Assembly (NCBI GenBank): GCA_003538615.1
Contig: DPRT01000110.1
Coordinates: 4,313-10,030 of the forward strand
Length of the DNA stretch: 5,718 nt
Direction of reading: 5' to 3'
Origin: Holophagaceae bacterium
Lineage (GTDB): Bacteria; Acidobacteriota; Holophagae; Holophagales; Holophagaceae
Shown: positions 1 through 5,638 of the stretch, one piece after another
Layout of the letters: each line of letters begins with the position of its first letter
Position numbering within the stretch: the stretch's first letter is position 1
Made by a program: the position numbers and the translations under genes
The notes under the pieces: model-generated
Database searches by the model: none
Seen by the model: only the letters and a program-made list of their open reading frames with translations
Told to the model about the DNA's origin: nothing

Positions 1-2904
1 TTCGACGCCTTCACCCTGGAGCAGGACGGCCTGCTCACGGAGATCCTCTTCGAGGGCTACTACCAGCTCAACATGAGCAACCCGCCCCGGGTCACGAACG
101 TCTCCACGGCGGACGAGGCCCTGGAGAAGTGCGCCGAACGCCACTTCGACATGATCATCGTCATGAGCCGCCTGGGCCAGGGCGGCCATGTGGACCTGTC
201 CCGGATCCTCCGCCGGGCCCTGCCCAGGACGCCCATCTACCTGCTCCTCAACGACAACGTGGAGGTGGGCGCCATGGACCGCCGCCGCCAGGAGCTGCAG
301 AAGCACTACGACCAGATCTTCGTGTGGAACGGCAATCCCGAGATCTTCATGGCCATGGTGAAGTTCATGGAGGACTCGGCCAACGTCCAGAACGACACGG
401 CCGTGGGCCTCACGCGGGTGATCCTGCTGGTGGAGGACAGCATCCGCTACTACTCGCGGTACCTCCCCATCCTCTACAGCGAGATCCTCAAGCAGACCAC
501 GCGGCTGGCCAAGGACCAGAACATGGACCGCATGACACGCACGCTGTCCATGCGGGTGCGGCCCAAGGTGCTGCTGGCCACGACCTACGAAGAGGCCATG
601 GCCTTCTGCGACCGCTACCAGGACTGCCTGCTCTGCGTGATCTCCGACCGCAAGTTTCCCAAGGAAGGTGCGCTGGACCGCGAGGCCGGCATCAAGCTCA
701 TCCGGGCCCTGAGGGAGCGCATCCCCGACCTGCCGACCCTGCTCCAGTCCTCGGACCCCTTCAAGGAATCCCTGGCCACGGCCCTGGGCAGCGGCTTCCT
801 GAACAAGAACTCCTACACCCTCGGCGCGGAGCTTTCCGACTTCTTCTATCAGCGCCTGGGCTTCGGCGACTTCATCTTCCGCGACCAGGCTGGTGTGGAG
901 ATCGCCCGCGCCACGGACATGGACGACCTGCGGGAAAAGCTGCGGACGCTGCCCGTGGAGTCCCTGGTCTACCACGCCTCGCGGAACCATTTTTCGGCGT
1001 GGATCATGGCCCGCGGCGAGGTGCAGGTGGCCAAGGTGCTGGCGAAGTTCCGCATCTCGGACTACCGCGATCCCGAGGAGATGCGCACCTTCCTCATCAA
1101 CGTGGGCGACTACGTGCAGCGCATGAAGACCCTCGGGAAGGTGGTGCCCTTCACGGAGTCGACGCCGAAGGACGAGCCCAACATCCTGCGCCTGGCCGCG
1201 GGCTCCATGGGCGGCAAGGGCCGCGGCGTGGCCTATACCCATTCCCTGCTTTCCCGCCTGGACCTGGAGACCCAGTTCCCGGGCGCGAACATCCGCATCC
1301 CGCGCTCCGCCATCGTCGGCACGGAGGAATTCAGCGCCTTCATCACCCGGCACGGGCTGCGGCAGATGATCCAGGACAACGCAGACGATGACGCCATCAA
1401 GCGCCGCTTCCTCACGAGCGAGCTGTCGCCGGAGCTCACCGCCAAGCTGCGGCTCTTTCTCGCCAAGCACGCCAAGGTGCCCCTGGCGGTGCGCTCCTCG
1501 GGCCTGCTGGAGGACAGCCTCTCCCACCCCTTCGCCGGCCTCTACAACACCTTCTTCCTCCCCAACAACCATCCGGATCCCGCGGTGCGGGAGGCCCAGC
1601 TGGCCGAAGCCATCAAGCTGGTGTACGCCTCCGTGTACTCCAAGGCCGCCCGCTCCTACTTCGAGGCCATCGACTACAAGCTCGAGGAGGAGCAGATGGC
1701 CATCCTCATCCAGGAGGTGTCGGGCCGCCGCTTCGGCGACCGCTTCTACCCCCACCTCTCGGGCGTGGCCCAGTCCTTCAACTACTACCCCGTGGCCTAC
1801 ACCCAGCCCCAGGACGGCATCGCCAACATCGCCGTGGGCCTTGGCAAGTACGTGGTGGAAGGCGGGAAGGCCTACCGCTTCGCGCCGCCCTATCCCGAGA
1901 TGGACATGCTGCCGCCCAAGGAGCAGCTGCGCACCACCCAGAAGCACTTCTACGCCCTGGACATGAGCCGGACCGACATCGACCTCTACGGGGGCGAGGA
2001 CGCCACGCTGCTGACCCTGGGCATCCCCGAGGCCGAGAAGGATGGCGCGCTCTGGCACTGCGCCTCGGCCTGGGACTGGAACGACGACCGCCTGCAGGAC
2101 GGCCTCGACCACCCGGGGCCGCGGGTGGTGAACTTCCGGAACATCCTCAAGTACGACCACTTCCCCCTGGCCCCGATCCTCCAGCGGCTGCTGGAGCTGA
2201 TCCGGGAGGCCATGGAGACCCCCGTGGAGCTTGAGTTCGCCGTGAACCTCGACCCCGATCCCCAGAACGGGAAGCCCACGTTCACCCTCCTCCAGATCAA
2301 GCACCAGCTCCTGGATTCCGCGGAGGTGAACCTGGATTCCGAGGCCCTCGATCCGCAGGAGCTGTTCCTGTTCTCGGAGAAGTGCGTGGGCAACGGCACC
2401 GTGGAGGGCCTGCGGGACATCGTCTGGGTCGATCCGGAGGGCTTCGACAAGTTCCAGACCACGGCCCTGGCCGCGGACCTGGAAAAGCTCAACGACCGAT
2501 TTCGCGGGGAGGCCGGCAAGTACGTGCTGCTGGGGCCCGGCCGCTGGGGCAGCAATGACCGCCACCTGGGCATTCCCATCACCTGGTCCATGATCTCCTG
2601 CGCCCAGGTGATCGTGGAATACGCCATGGAGCACTTCCAGGCGGACGCCTCGCTGGGCTCCCACTTCTTCCACAACGTGACATCCCTGAACATCGGCTAC
2701 TTCACCGTGCCCTACCCGCGCGGCACCAGCCTCCTGGACTGGGACTGGCTGCGCCGGCAGCCCGAAATCTGGCGCTCGGGCTCGCTGGTGCATACGCGCG
2801 TGGCCAACCCCATCCACATCGTCATGGACGGGCGGCGCAGCGCCTCGGCCATCTTCAAGCAGCCCCCCCGTCCCCGGGAGCCGGAGCCGGAGGACCTGAT
2901 GTAG
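1..2904 (+). CDS. Receiver-like / PPDK N-terminal (PEP/pyruvate-binding) fusion protein, 5' end outside window
   Basis: The reading frame is open from base 1. The first in-frame ATG (73) is not the true start, because the 24 codons before it (FDAFTLEQDGLLTE...) match the conserved N-terminus of this family. Residues below count from that ATG. Residues 1-105 finish a first receiver-like domain whose phosphoacceptor strand (DMIIVMSRLG) lacks the usual Asp. Residues 115-255 form a second receiver fold with acidic pair E121/D122, likely phosphoacceptor D192 and conserved-type K245. From about 370 comes a PPDK-type ATP-binding region: glycine-rich GSMGGKGRG (377-385), VRSSGLLEDS (473-482), IQEVSG (546-551), and EFA...LLQIKH (721-744). 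A C-terminal block holds GPGRWGSND (821-829) and GSHFFHNVTS (862-871). Canonical PPDK and PEP synthase add a GG-TSHAA phosphohistidine domain and a PEP barrel; neither is present, so the classical reaction is unlikely. Probably a cytoplasmic phosphotransfer or signalling protein; its substrate is unknown. Confidence 0.9.
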   Translation, partial: FDAFTLEQDGLLTEILFEGYYQLNMSNPPRVTNVSTADEALEKCAERHFDMIIVMSRLGQGGHVDLSRILRRALPRTPIYLLLNDNVEVGAMDRRRQELQKHYDQIFVWNGNPEIFMAMVKFMEDSANVQNDTAVGLTRVILLVEDSIRYYSRYLPILYSEILKQTTRLAKDQNMDRMTRTLSMRVRPKVLLATTYEEAMAFCDRYQDCLLCVISDRKFPKEGALDREAGIKLIRALRERIPDLPTLLQSSDPFKESLATALGSGFLNKNSYTLGAELSDFFYQRLGFGDFIFRDQAGVEIARATDMDDLREKLRTLPVESLVYHASRNHFSAWIMARGEVQVAKVLAKFRISDYRDPEEMRTFLINVGDYVQRMKTLGKVVPFTESTPKDEPNILRLAAGSMGGKGRGVAYTHSLLSRLDLETQFPGANIRIPRSAIVGTEEFSAFITRHGLRQMIQDNADDDAIKRRFLTSELSPELTAKLRLFLAKHAKVPLAVRSSGLLEDSLSHPFAGLYNTFFLPNNHPDPAVREAQLAEAIKLVYASVYSKAARSYFEAIDYKLEEEQMAILIQEVSGRRFGDRFYPHLSGVAQSFNYYPVAYTQPQDGIANIAVGLGKYVVEGGKAYRFAPPYPEMDMLPPKEQLRTTQKHFYALDMSRTDIDLYGGEDATLLTLGIPEAEKDGALWHCASAWDWNDDRLQDGLDHPGPRVVNFRNILKYDHFPLAPILQRLLELIREAMETPVELEFAVNLDPDPQNGKPTFTLLQIKHQLLDSAEVNLDSEALDPQELFLFSEKCVGNGTVEGLRDIVWVDPEGFDKFQTTALAADLEKLNDRFRGEAGKYVLLGPGRWGSNDRHLGIPITWSMISCAQVIVEYAMEHFQADASLGSHFFHNVTSLNIGYFTVPYPRGTSLLDWDWLRRQPEIWRSGSLVHTRVANPIHIVMDGRRSASAIFKQPPRPREPEPEDLM

Positions 2905-2912
2905 GCGCCTAC
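2901..2912. repeat. Perfect 12-bp palindrome containing both convergent stop codons
   Basis: GTAGGCGCCTAC is its own reverse complement. The TAG at 2902-2904 ends the large plus-strand gene and the mirrored TAG (2911-2909) ends the minus-strand DUF1579 gene, leaving a 4-base gap. In RNA it could form only a 4-bp stem with a GCGC loop. It has no T-tract, so it is not a classical terminator. Confidence 0.7.
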
Positions 2913-3442
2913 TTCGCCCGGGTGTATTCCATCTCCATCACCTTCACGAAGGCGCCGCCCTTGGCCTTCATGAACAGGACCATGGTGCGGTGGTCCCGGT
3001 CGACCTGGGTGTGGACCTCCTTGTGGGTCACGGGCTGTCCGGCCTCGTTGTAGCCGTCGAAGAACAGGGTCAGCTCCCGGCAGTCCTTGGCGCAGGTCCC
3101 CCTGGTCACGGCCATCCAGGTGCCGGACCCGTCCACCCAGCTGCCCACGTGGGCCTTCTGGTGGGTGTCGTAGCCGAAGAGCCCGTGGCCCTCGAAGGTC
3201 TGGCCCATCATCTGGGCGCGCATCTCGGATTTCAGCCAGAGGCCGCCGGCCACCAGGGTGTTGACCTCGGTCCCCGTGGACACCATGGGTGGCTTGGCCG
3301 GATCCATGAACATCCTCGCCACGGCGGTCCAGGTTCCGGCCTGATCCTTCATGGCCAGGTGGTGCGCCGTGGGCTTGGGGAAGGGGCTTTCCTGGGCCGA
3401 CAGCGCCAGGACACATCCGAGGGAGAGGAGCAGGGCGCGCAC
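2909..3442 (-). CDS. Exported DUF1579-family protein
   Basis: A 177-residue protein starting at GTG (3442-3440). The start is supported by GGAGG at 3451-3447, four bases upstream, and by the signal peptide that follows. Residues 1-16 (MRALLLSLGCVLALSA) look like a Sec signal peptide with cleavage near A16. C10 is unlikely to be a lipobox cysteine because position -3 is Ser and the hydrophobic run before it is too short. The mature part resembles DUF1579: a GTW motif near 36-38, GGLWLKSEM (66-74), and GHGLFGYDTHQKAHVGSW (85-102) in the family's usual order. C117 and C121 are the only Cys in the mature protein and could pair in an oxidising compartment. The family has no established biochemical role that I can name; a beta-rich, ligand-binding-like fold is likely. 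The gene lies 44 bases downstream of the TetR gene on the same strand, so co-transcription is possible, though it also has its own possible -10 box. Confidence 0.88.
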   Translation of the reverse strand: MRALLLSLGCVLALSAQESPFPKPTAHHLAMKDQAGTWTAVARMFMDPAKPPMVSTGTEVNTLVAGGLWLKSEMRAQMMGQTFEGHGLFGYDTHQKAHVGSWVDGSGTWMAVTRGTCAKDCRELTLFFDGYNEAGQPVTHKEVHTQVDRDHRTMVLFMKAKGGAFVKVMEMEYTRAK

Positions 3443-3446
3443 GGAG

Positions 3447-3451
3447 CCTCC
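3447..3451 (-). promoter_or_regulatory. Ribosome binding site deciding the GTG start of the DUF1579 gene
   Basis: GGAGG on the minus strand lies four bases from the GTG. No ATG occurs before codon 31, which would remove the signal peptide, so this site supports the GTG start. Confidence 0.65.
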
Positions 3452-3458
3452 AAAGGCC

Positions 3459-3466
3459 CCATGCTA
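3459..3466 (-). promoter_or_regulatory. Possible -10 box (TAGCATGG) upstream of the DUF1579 gene
   Basis: Reading the minus strand, GGCG-TAGCATGG lies 24 bases before the GTG. It has the TAnnnT core of a sigma-70 -10 box, followed by GG. Similar TAnnnTGG elements precede gmk and the last gene. No convincing -35 box is seen, since that position falls on the TetR stop codon. Confidence 0.35.
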
Positions 3467-3486
3467 CGCCCCGCTGGGGAGGACTG

Positions 3487-4260
3487 TTAGCCCCGCCCCT
3501 TCCGCTTCAGGATCCGGTCCAGGATGCCCTGCCGTTTCGCGGGGCTGATGGGAGCGCCCACGATGGCGATGGGCGCGGGCGTGTAGGCGTGGAATTCGTG
3601 GGCGCCGCTGGGGCCTTCCTGCTTCTTCAGTCCGGTTCTTATCAGGGATCGGGTCAGCATCCGGGCATTGGATTCCAGCACCCCAAGGTCGAAATCCTCA
3701 TTCATCAACGCCTGGTCGGCGATGCTCCGGACCACGCTGACGCTCAGGCGGCTGACGCGGGGCAGTTCGGCCTTCGACATGCGGCCGCCCAGGTGGGCCA
3801 CCAGCTCCCGCGCGACCGCCTCCTCCAGTTCCCCGATATGGGTGGCCATGCCCACGAGGTTATGGGCCTTCAGGTATTCGTAAAGGTTGGATTGAACTGC
3901 GTAGCTTTGCCGGAGGAACACGAACACGGCCCGCACCAGGGAGGCGGACAAATGGCTTATCACATAATCTTCTTCTTTGTTTTTTGGATTAATCGATGAA
4001 ATATTCTCATTAAAATCTTCGACCATGGTCCGCTGGAACCGATCGAAGAGGGATAGGGCGATGTCATCCCTGCCGCCCGGGAAGTAGTTGTACAGGGTCT
4101 GGTTGCTGACGCCAGCGATGGAGAGGATGTCCCTCAGGGTGATGTCCCTGGCTGGGAACTGTCCGAACAGCCCTGCCGCGGCCTCGAGAATCGCCAGATA
4201 GGATCCGCGTCCCGAATTCTTCGGCTCAAGGGCGCGAAGGGTCCTGATCCGTTCATCCAT
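3487..4260 (-). CDS. TetR/AcrR-family transcriptional regulator
   Basis: A 257-residue protein with ATG at 4260-4258 and AGGAG at 4274-4270, nine bases upstream. Residues 21-67 form a TetR_N DNA-binding domain. The helix-turn-helix is at about 41-60 (TLRDILSIAGVSNQTLYNYF), with the characteristic LYNYF ending and a following helix rich in acidic and aliphatic residues. The remainder (about 68-210) is the all-helical ligand-binding and dimerisation part, which is not recognisable to subfamily, so the effector is unknown. Two oddities stand out. Codons 81-102 are strikingly AT-rich (bases 3957-4020). The protein also carries about 45 extra residues after 210, with a Pro/Ala/Gly-rich linker and a basic end (ILDRILKRKGRG), while many family members are about 190-220 residues. 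It is divergent from the receiver gene and upstream of the DUF1579 gene; autoregulation via palindromes in 4261-4420 is inferred. Confidence 0.92.
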   Translation of the reverse strand: MDERIRTLRALEPKNSGRGSYLAILEAAAGLFGQFPARDITLRDILSIAGVSNQTLYNYFPGGRDDIALSLFDRFQRTMVEDFNENISSINPKNKEEDYVISHLSASLVRAVFVFLRQSYAVQSNLYEYLKAHNLVGMATHIGELEEAVARELVAHLGGRMSKAELPRVSRLSVSVVRSIADQALMNEDFDLGVLESNARMLTRSLIRTGLKKQEGPSGAHEFHAYTPAPIAIVGAPISPAKRQGILDRILKRKGRG

Positions 4261-4325
4261 TCGCCTGGGCTCCTGTGCTGAAATTCACGGTAAGACCCTT
4301 TTTGGGGGCATTCGTAGAACACACA

Positions 4326-4342
4326 TGAATGCAGTTAATTCA
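4326..4342. promoter_or_regulatory. Candidate TetR-type operator palindrome
   Basis: TGAATGCAGTTAATTCA is an imperfect 17-bp palindrome centred at 4334, with 6 of 8 half-site positions paired (TGAAT...ATTCA). Its length and its position, 66 bases upstream of the TetR start, suit a dimeric TetR operator. It would cover the weak -35 element of the plus-strand candidate promoter and a TTGAAT on the minus strand, so one repressor could act on both directions. That role is inferred. Confidence 0.35.
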
Positions 4343-4405
4343 AGCACTACAATGAAAACAGTTAGATCTTCGTGCCACTTGGAATCGACACCTTGAGAAA
4401 GAGGG

Positions 4406-4420
4406 TTGAAGATGGTTCAA
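4406..4420. promoter_or_regulatory. Inverted repeat TTGAA-N5-TTCAA
   Basis: A perfect 5-bp inverted repeat with a GATGG spacer (15 bases in all), 141 bases upstream of the receiver gene start. It shares the TGAA/TTCA core with the dyads at 4326-4342 and 4279-4287. It may be a second operator, or chance in AT-richer sequence. Confidence 0.25.
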
Positions 4421-4467
4421 AGATCTGGGTTATTTCTGCCCCATTCCTTTAAAAACATCGCGATATC

Positions 4468-4472
4468 GGGAG
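4468..4472 (+). promoter_or_regulatory. Shine-Dalgarno-like site of the possible leader ORF
   Basis: GGGAG lies eight bases before the ATG at 4481. It is the only good purine-rich site at proper distance from a start in this stretch. The receiver gene start at 4561 has none, only a weak TGGA at 4549-4552. Confidence 0.35.
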
Positions 4473-4480
4473 AGAAAGTC

Positions 4481-4564
4481 ATGTCGAGGGGGAGCCTTGC
4501 GCGGGTTCGGAACACAGGCGCGATGGCCCCCGCCCTGCGGCCGGTCTCTGGATTCAATTCATGA
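4481..4564 (+). CDS. Possible 27-residue leader peptide coupled to the receiver gene
   Basis: ATG at 4481, 27 codons, then TGA at 4562-4564 overlapping the receiver's ATG at 4561 as ATGA, the classical geometry of translational coupling. It is preceded by GGGAG at good spacing. The predicted peptide begins MSRGSLARVRNTGAM and ends PVSGFNS; it is basic, with no recognised motif and no membrane segment. Third codon positions are less G/C-rich than in neighbouring genes, so the peptide itself may not be conserved, and translation through it could be the point. Chance occurrence is possible for such a short frame. Confidence 0.35.
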   Translation: MSRGSLARVRNTGAMAPALRPVSGFNS

Positions 4565-4932
4565 GCGTGGTGGAGCCCCGCCCGGAGACCTTCATCCTTG
4601 TGGTGGATGACGACACCCTCATCCTGGAATCCGCCAGTTCCCTGCTTTCTCTCCTGGGTTACACCCCCGTGGCCGCCTCCACGGGCGAGGAGGCCCTGAC
4701 CCTGCTGGAGGGTGGCCTGGATCCGGTCCTCGTGATCCTCGACATGGACATGCCCGGCCTGGGCGGCGCGCGCACGCTCCCCTGGATCCGCGCCCTCAGG
4801 CCCGACCTCCCGGTGATGATTTCCACCGGGGGCGCCAACCCGAAGGTTGCTGAACTCATCCGCTCCTACTCCCATGTATCCCTGCTGCCCAAGCCCTACG
4901 GCCTCCGGGAGCTCCGGGAGCGGCTCGGCTAG
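4561..4932 (+). CDS. Stand-alone CheY-like response regulator receiver
   Basis: A 123-residue protein that is a single receiver domain with no output domain. The catalytic set is complete: acidic pocket D16-D18 (VVDDD), phosphoacceptor D61 in ILDMDMPG, switch T89 (VMISTG), and K111 followed by P112. It should therefore be phosphorylated by a histidine kinase that is not in the window. The wording around the active site (LDMDMPGLGGARTLPWIRAL) is like receivers fused to the C-terminus of hybrid kinases, so it may be a single-domain relay or a detached hybrid receiver. The ATG at 4561 is the first start in frame: the frame runs back to a TAA at 4450-4452 without ATG, GTG or TTG. There is no clear Shine-Dalgarno site, so coupling to the short upstream ORF is plausible. 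A 56-base gap with a GC-rich stem-loop separates it from gmk. Confidence 0.9.
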   Translation: MSVVEPRPETFILVVDDDTLILESASSLLSLLGYTPVAASTGEEALTLLEGGLDPVLVILDMDMPGLGGARTLPWIRALRPDLPVMISTGGANPKVAELIRSYSHVSLLPKPYGLRELRERLG

Positions 4933-4940
4933 GCGGGCAG

Positions 4941-4958
4941 CAGGCCGGACCCGGCCTG
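4941..4958. other. GC-rich stem-loop between the receiver gene and gmk
   Basis: CAGGCCGG-AC-CCGGCCTG is a perfect 8-bp inverted repeat; as RNA, a 7-bp stem with a GACC loop is realistic. It starts nine bases after the receiver stop. No T-run follows, so it is not a textbook intrinsic terminator. It may stabilise the 3' end of the receiver mRNA or help Rho-dependent ending, but that is inference. Confidence 0.45.
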
Positions 4959-4965
4959 GCTCCGC

Positions 4966-4973
4966 TAAAGTGG
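4966..4973 (+). promoter_or_regulatory. Possible -10 box (TAAAGTGG) of gmk
   Basis: CCGC-TAAAGTGG lies 23 bases before the gmk start and matches TAnnnT followed by GG, as before two other genes here. A start of transcription a few bases downstream would leave a very short leader that just contains the ribosome binding site. No -35 box is visible. Confidence 0.4.
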
Positions 4974-4976
4974 ACC

Positions 4977-4983
4977 AAGGAGG
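4977..4983 (+). promoter_or_regulatory. Strong ribosome binding site of gmk deciding the GTG start
   Basis: AAGGAGG ends five bases before GTG 4989-4991. It fixes the start at the GTG just ahead of the Walker A region, giving a normal-length protein. Confidence 0.8.
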
Positions 4984-4988
4984 ACGGC

Positions 4989-5603
4989 GTGATCCAGCAT
5001 CCAGGCAACGTGTTCGTGGTTTCGGCACCTTCGGGAGCGGGGAAATCCACGTTGACCCAGCGGCTGGTGCAGGAAGTGCCGGACCTGAGCTTCTCCATCT
5101 CCTTCACCACCCGGAAACCCCGGCCTGGTGAGGCGGAAGGCCGCGACTACTTCTTCATCGACGAGGGCCGCTTCGACGCCATGGTGGCCGAGGGCGGCTT
5201 TGTGGAATGGGTGCAGGTCTACGGGCACCGCTACGGCACGGGCCGGGACTGGCTGAATGGCGTGCTGGCCGCAGGCCGGGACGTGCTGCTGGACATCGAA
5301 ACCACGGGCGCCCTGAACCTGCGCCGCGCTGTTGCGGATGCCTGCATGATCTTCATCCTCCCGCCCTCGGCCGCCGCCCTGGAGCAGCGGCTGCGTGGCC
5401 GGGGCAAGGACTCGGACGAGCAGATCCGCATCCGCATGCAGCACGCGCGGCACGAGCTGGAGCTGTACGGGGCCTACGACTACCTGGTGTTGAATGACGA
5501 CCTTGAACTCGCCTACCGGCAGTTCGAAAGCATCGTCCTCGCCACCAGGGCCCGCCGGGAGCGCATGGCCGCCGTGGCGCAGGGAATCCTCCAGGGCTTC
5601 TGA
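4989..5603 (+). CDS. gmk: Guanylate kinase
   Basis: Guanylate kinase (GMP + ATP to GDP + ADP), an essential cytoplasmic step in purine nucleotide synthesis. It has 204 residues, a typical family length, from a GTG start with strong AAGGAGG. The P-loop SAPSGAGKST is at 12-21. The GMP-binding segment SFTTRKPRPGEAEGRDYFF (38-56) has the usual S..TTR.PR.GE..G.DY pattern. FVEW (71-74) supplies the conserved Glu E73 and YGHRYGT (78-84) the glycine-tyrosine loop. LRGRGKDSDEQIRIRM is the Arg-rich lid, and YDYLVLNDD the C-terminal family motif. One deviation: the strand usually read D-x-D-x-Q-G-A is DIETTGA here (102-108), so the second Asp is Glu and the Gln is Thr. All other key residues are present, so activity is expected. 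The gene seems to have its own promoter element and a GC-rich 65-base gap after it. Confidence 0.97.
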   Translation: MIQHPGNVFVVSAPSGAGKSTLTQRLVQEVPDLSFSISFTTRKPRPGEAEGRDYFFIDEGRFDAMVAEGGFVEWVQVYGHRYGTGRDWLNGVLAAGRDVLLDIETTGALNLRRAVADACMIFILPPSAAALEQRLRGRGKDSDEQIRIRMQHARHELELYGAYDYLVLNDDLELAYRQFESIVLATRARRERMAAVAQGILQGF

Positions 5604-5638
5604 GAAAACCCCGCATCGCCCCCGGAAGGGCCCGGGCG

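Larger units (their letters stand above)
4261..4480. promoter_or_regulatory. AT-richer divergent intergenic region between the TetR gene and the receiver gene
   Basis: No convincing gene here. It should hold the promoters for both directions. On the plus strand, TACAAT at 4348-4353 is a good -10 match with a weak -35 (ATGAAT, 4325-4330) at 17-base spacing. TTGAGA at 4393-4398 is a good -35 but is followed by a poor -10 (TTCAAA, 4416-4421). On the minus strand, TTGAAT (4343-4338) lacks a good partner, and TACCGT (4292-4287) is a possible -10 lying 32 bases before the TetR start. A perfect 9-base dyad, TGAAATTCA, sits at 4279-4287 next to the TetR ribosome binding site. AGATCT occurs twice (4364-4369 and 4421-4426). 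These assignments are tentative. Confidence 0.5.

Noticed and set aside
129..1391. 420-codon plus-strand open frame overlapping the large gene
   Set aside because: Its product is rich in Pro, Arg, Gly and His with no domain pattern, while the overlapping frame shows clear receiver and PPDK motifs. It is a high-GC shadow.
2712..3416. Long minus-strand open frame across the end of the large gene and the DUF1579 gene
   Set aside because: It overlaps the DUF1579 gene in another frame and is Gly/Arg/Pro-rich with no motif. The DUF1579 frame has a signal peptide and family motifs.
3417..3442. DUF1579 protein as a lipoprotein via C10
   Set aside because: The residues before C10 are S-L-G, not a proper lipobox, and only about five hydrophobic residues precede it. 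Cleavage after A16 is more likely.
3469..3479. CCCCGCTGGGG as a terminator between the TetR and DUF1579 genes
   Set aside because: The stem is only 4 bp with a 3-base loop and there is no T-run, so read-through is as likely.
2990..3490. 166-codon plus-strand open frame opposite the DUF1579 gene
   Set aside because: Low-complexity Gly/Val/His composition and antisense to a well-supported gene; no good start site.
4417..5028. 203-codon minus-strand open frame opposite the receiver gene
   Set aside because: It is antisense to the receiver and gmk starts. Its last 21 residues from an internal ATG (MTFSPDIAMFLKEWG...) look protein-like, but that ATG lacks a Shine-Dalgarno site and no family is recognisable.
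5617..5638. CGCCC...GGGCG dyads after gmk as an intrinsic terminator
   Set aside because: The arms are short (5 bp), the interior does not pair, and no T-tract follows; several equally weak foldings are possible in this C/G-rich stretch.
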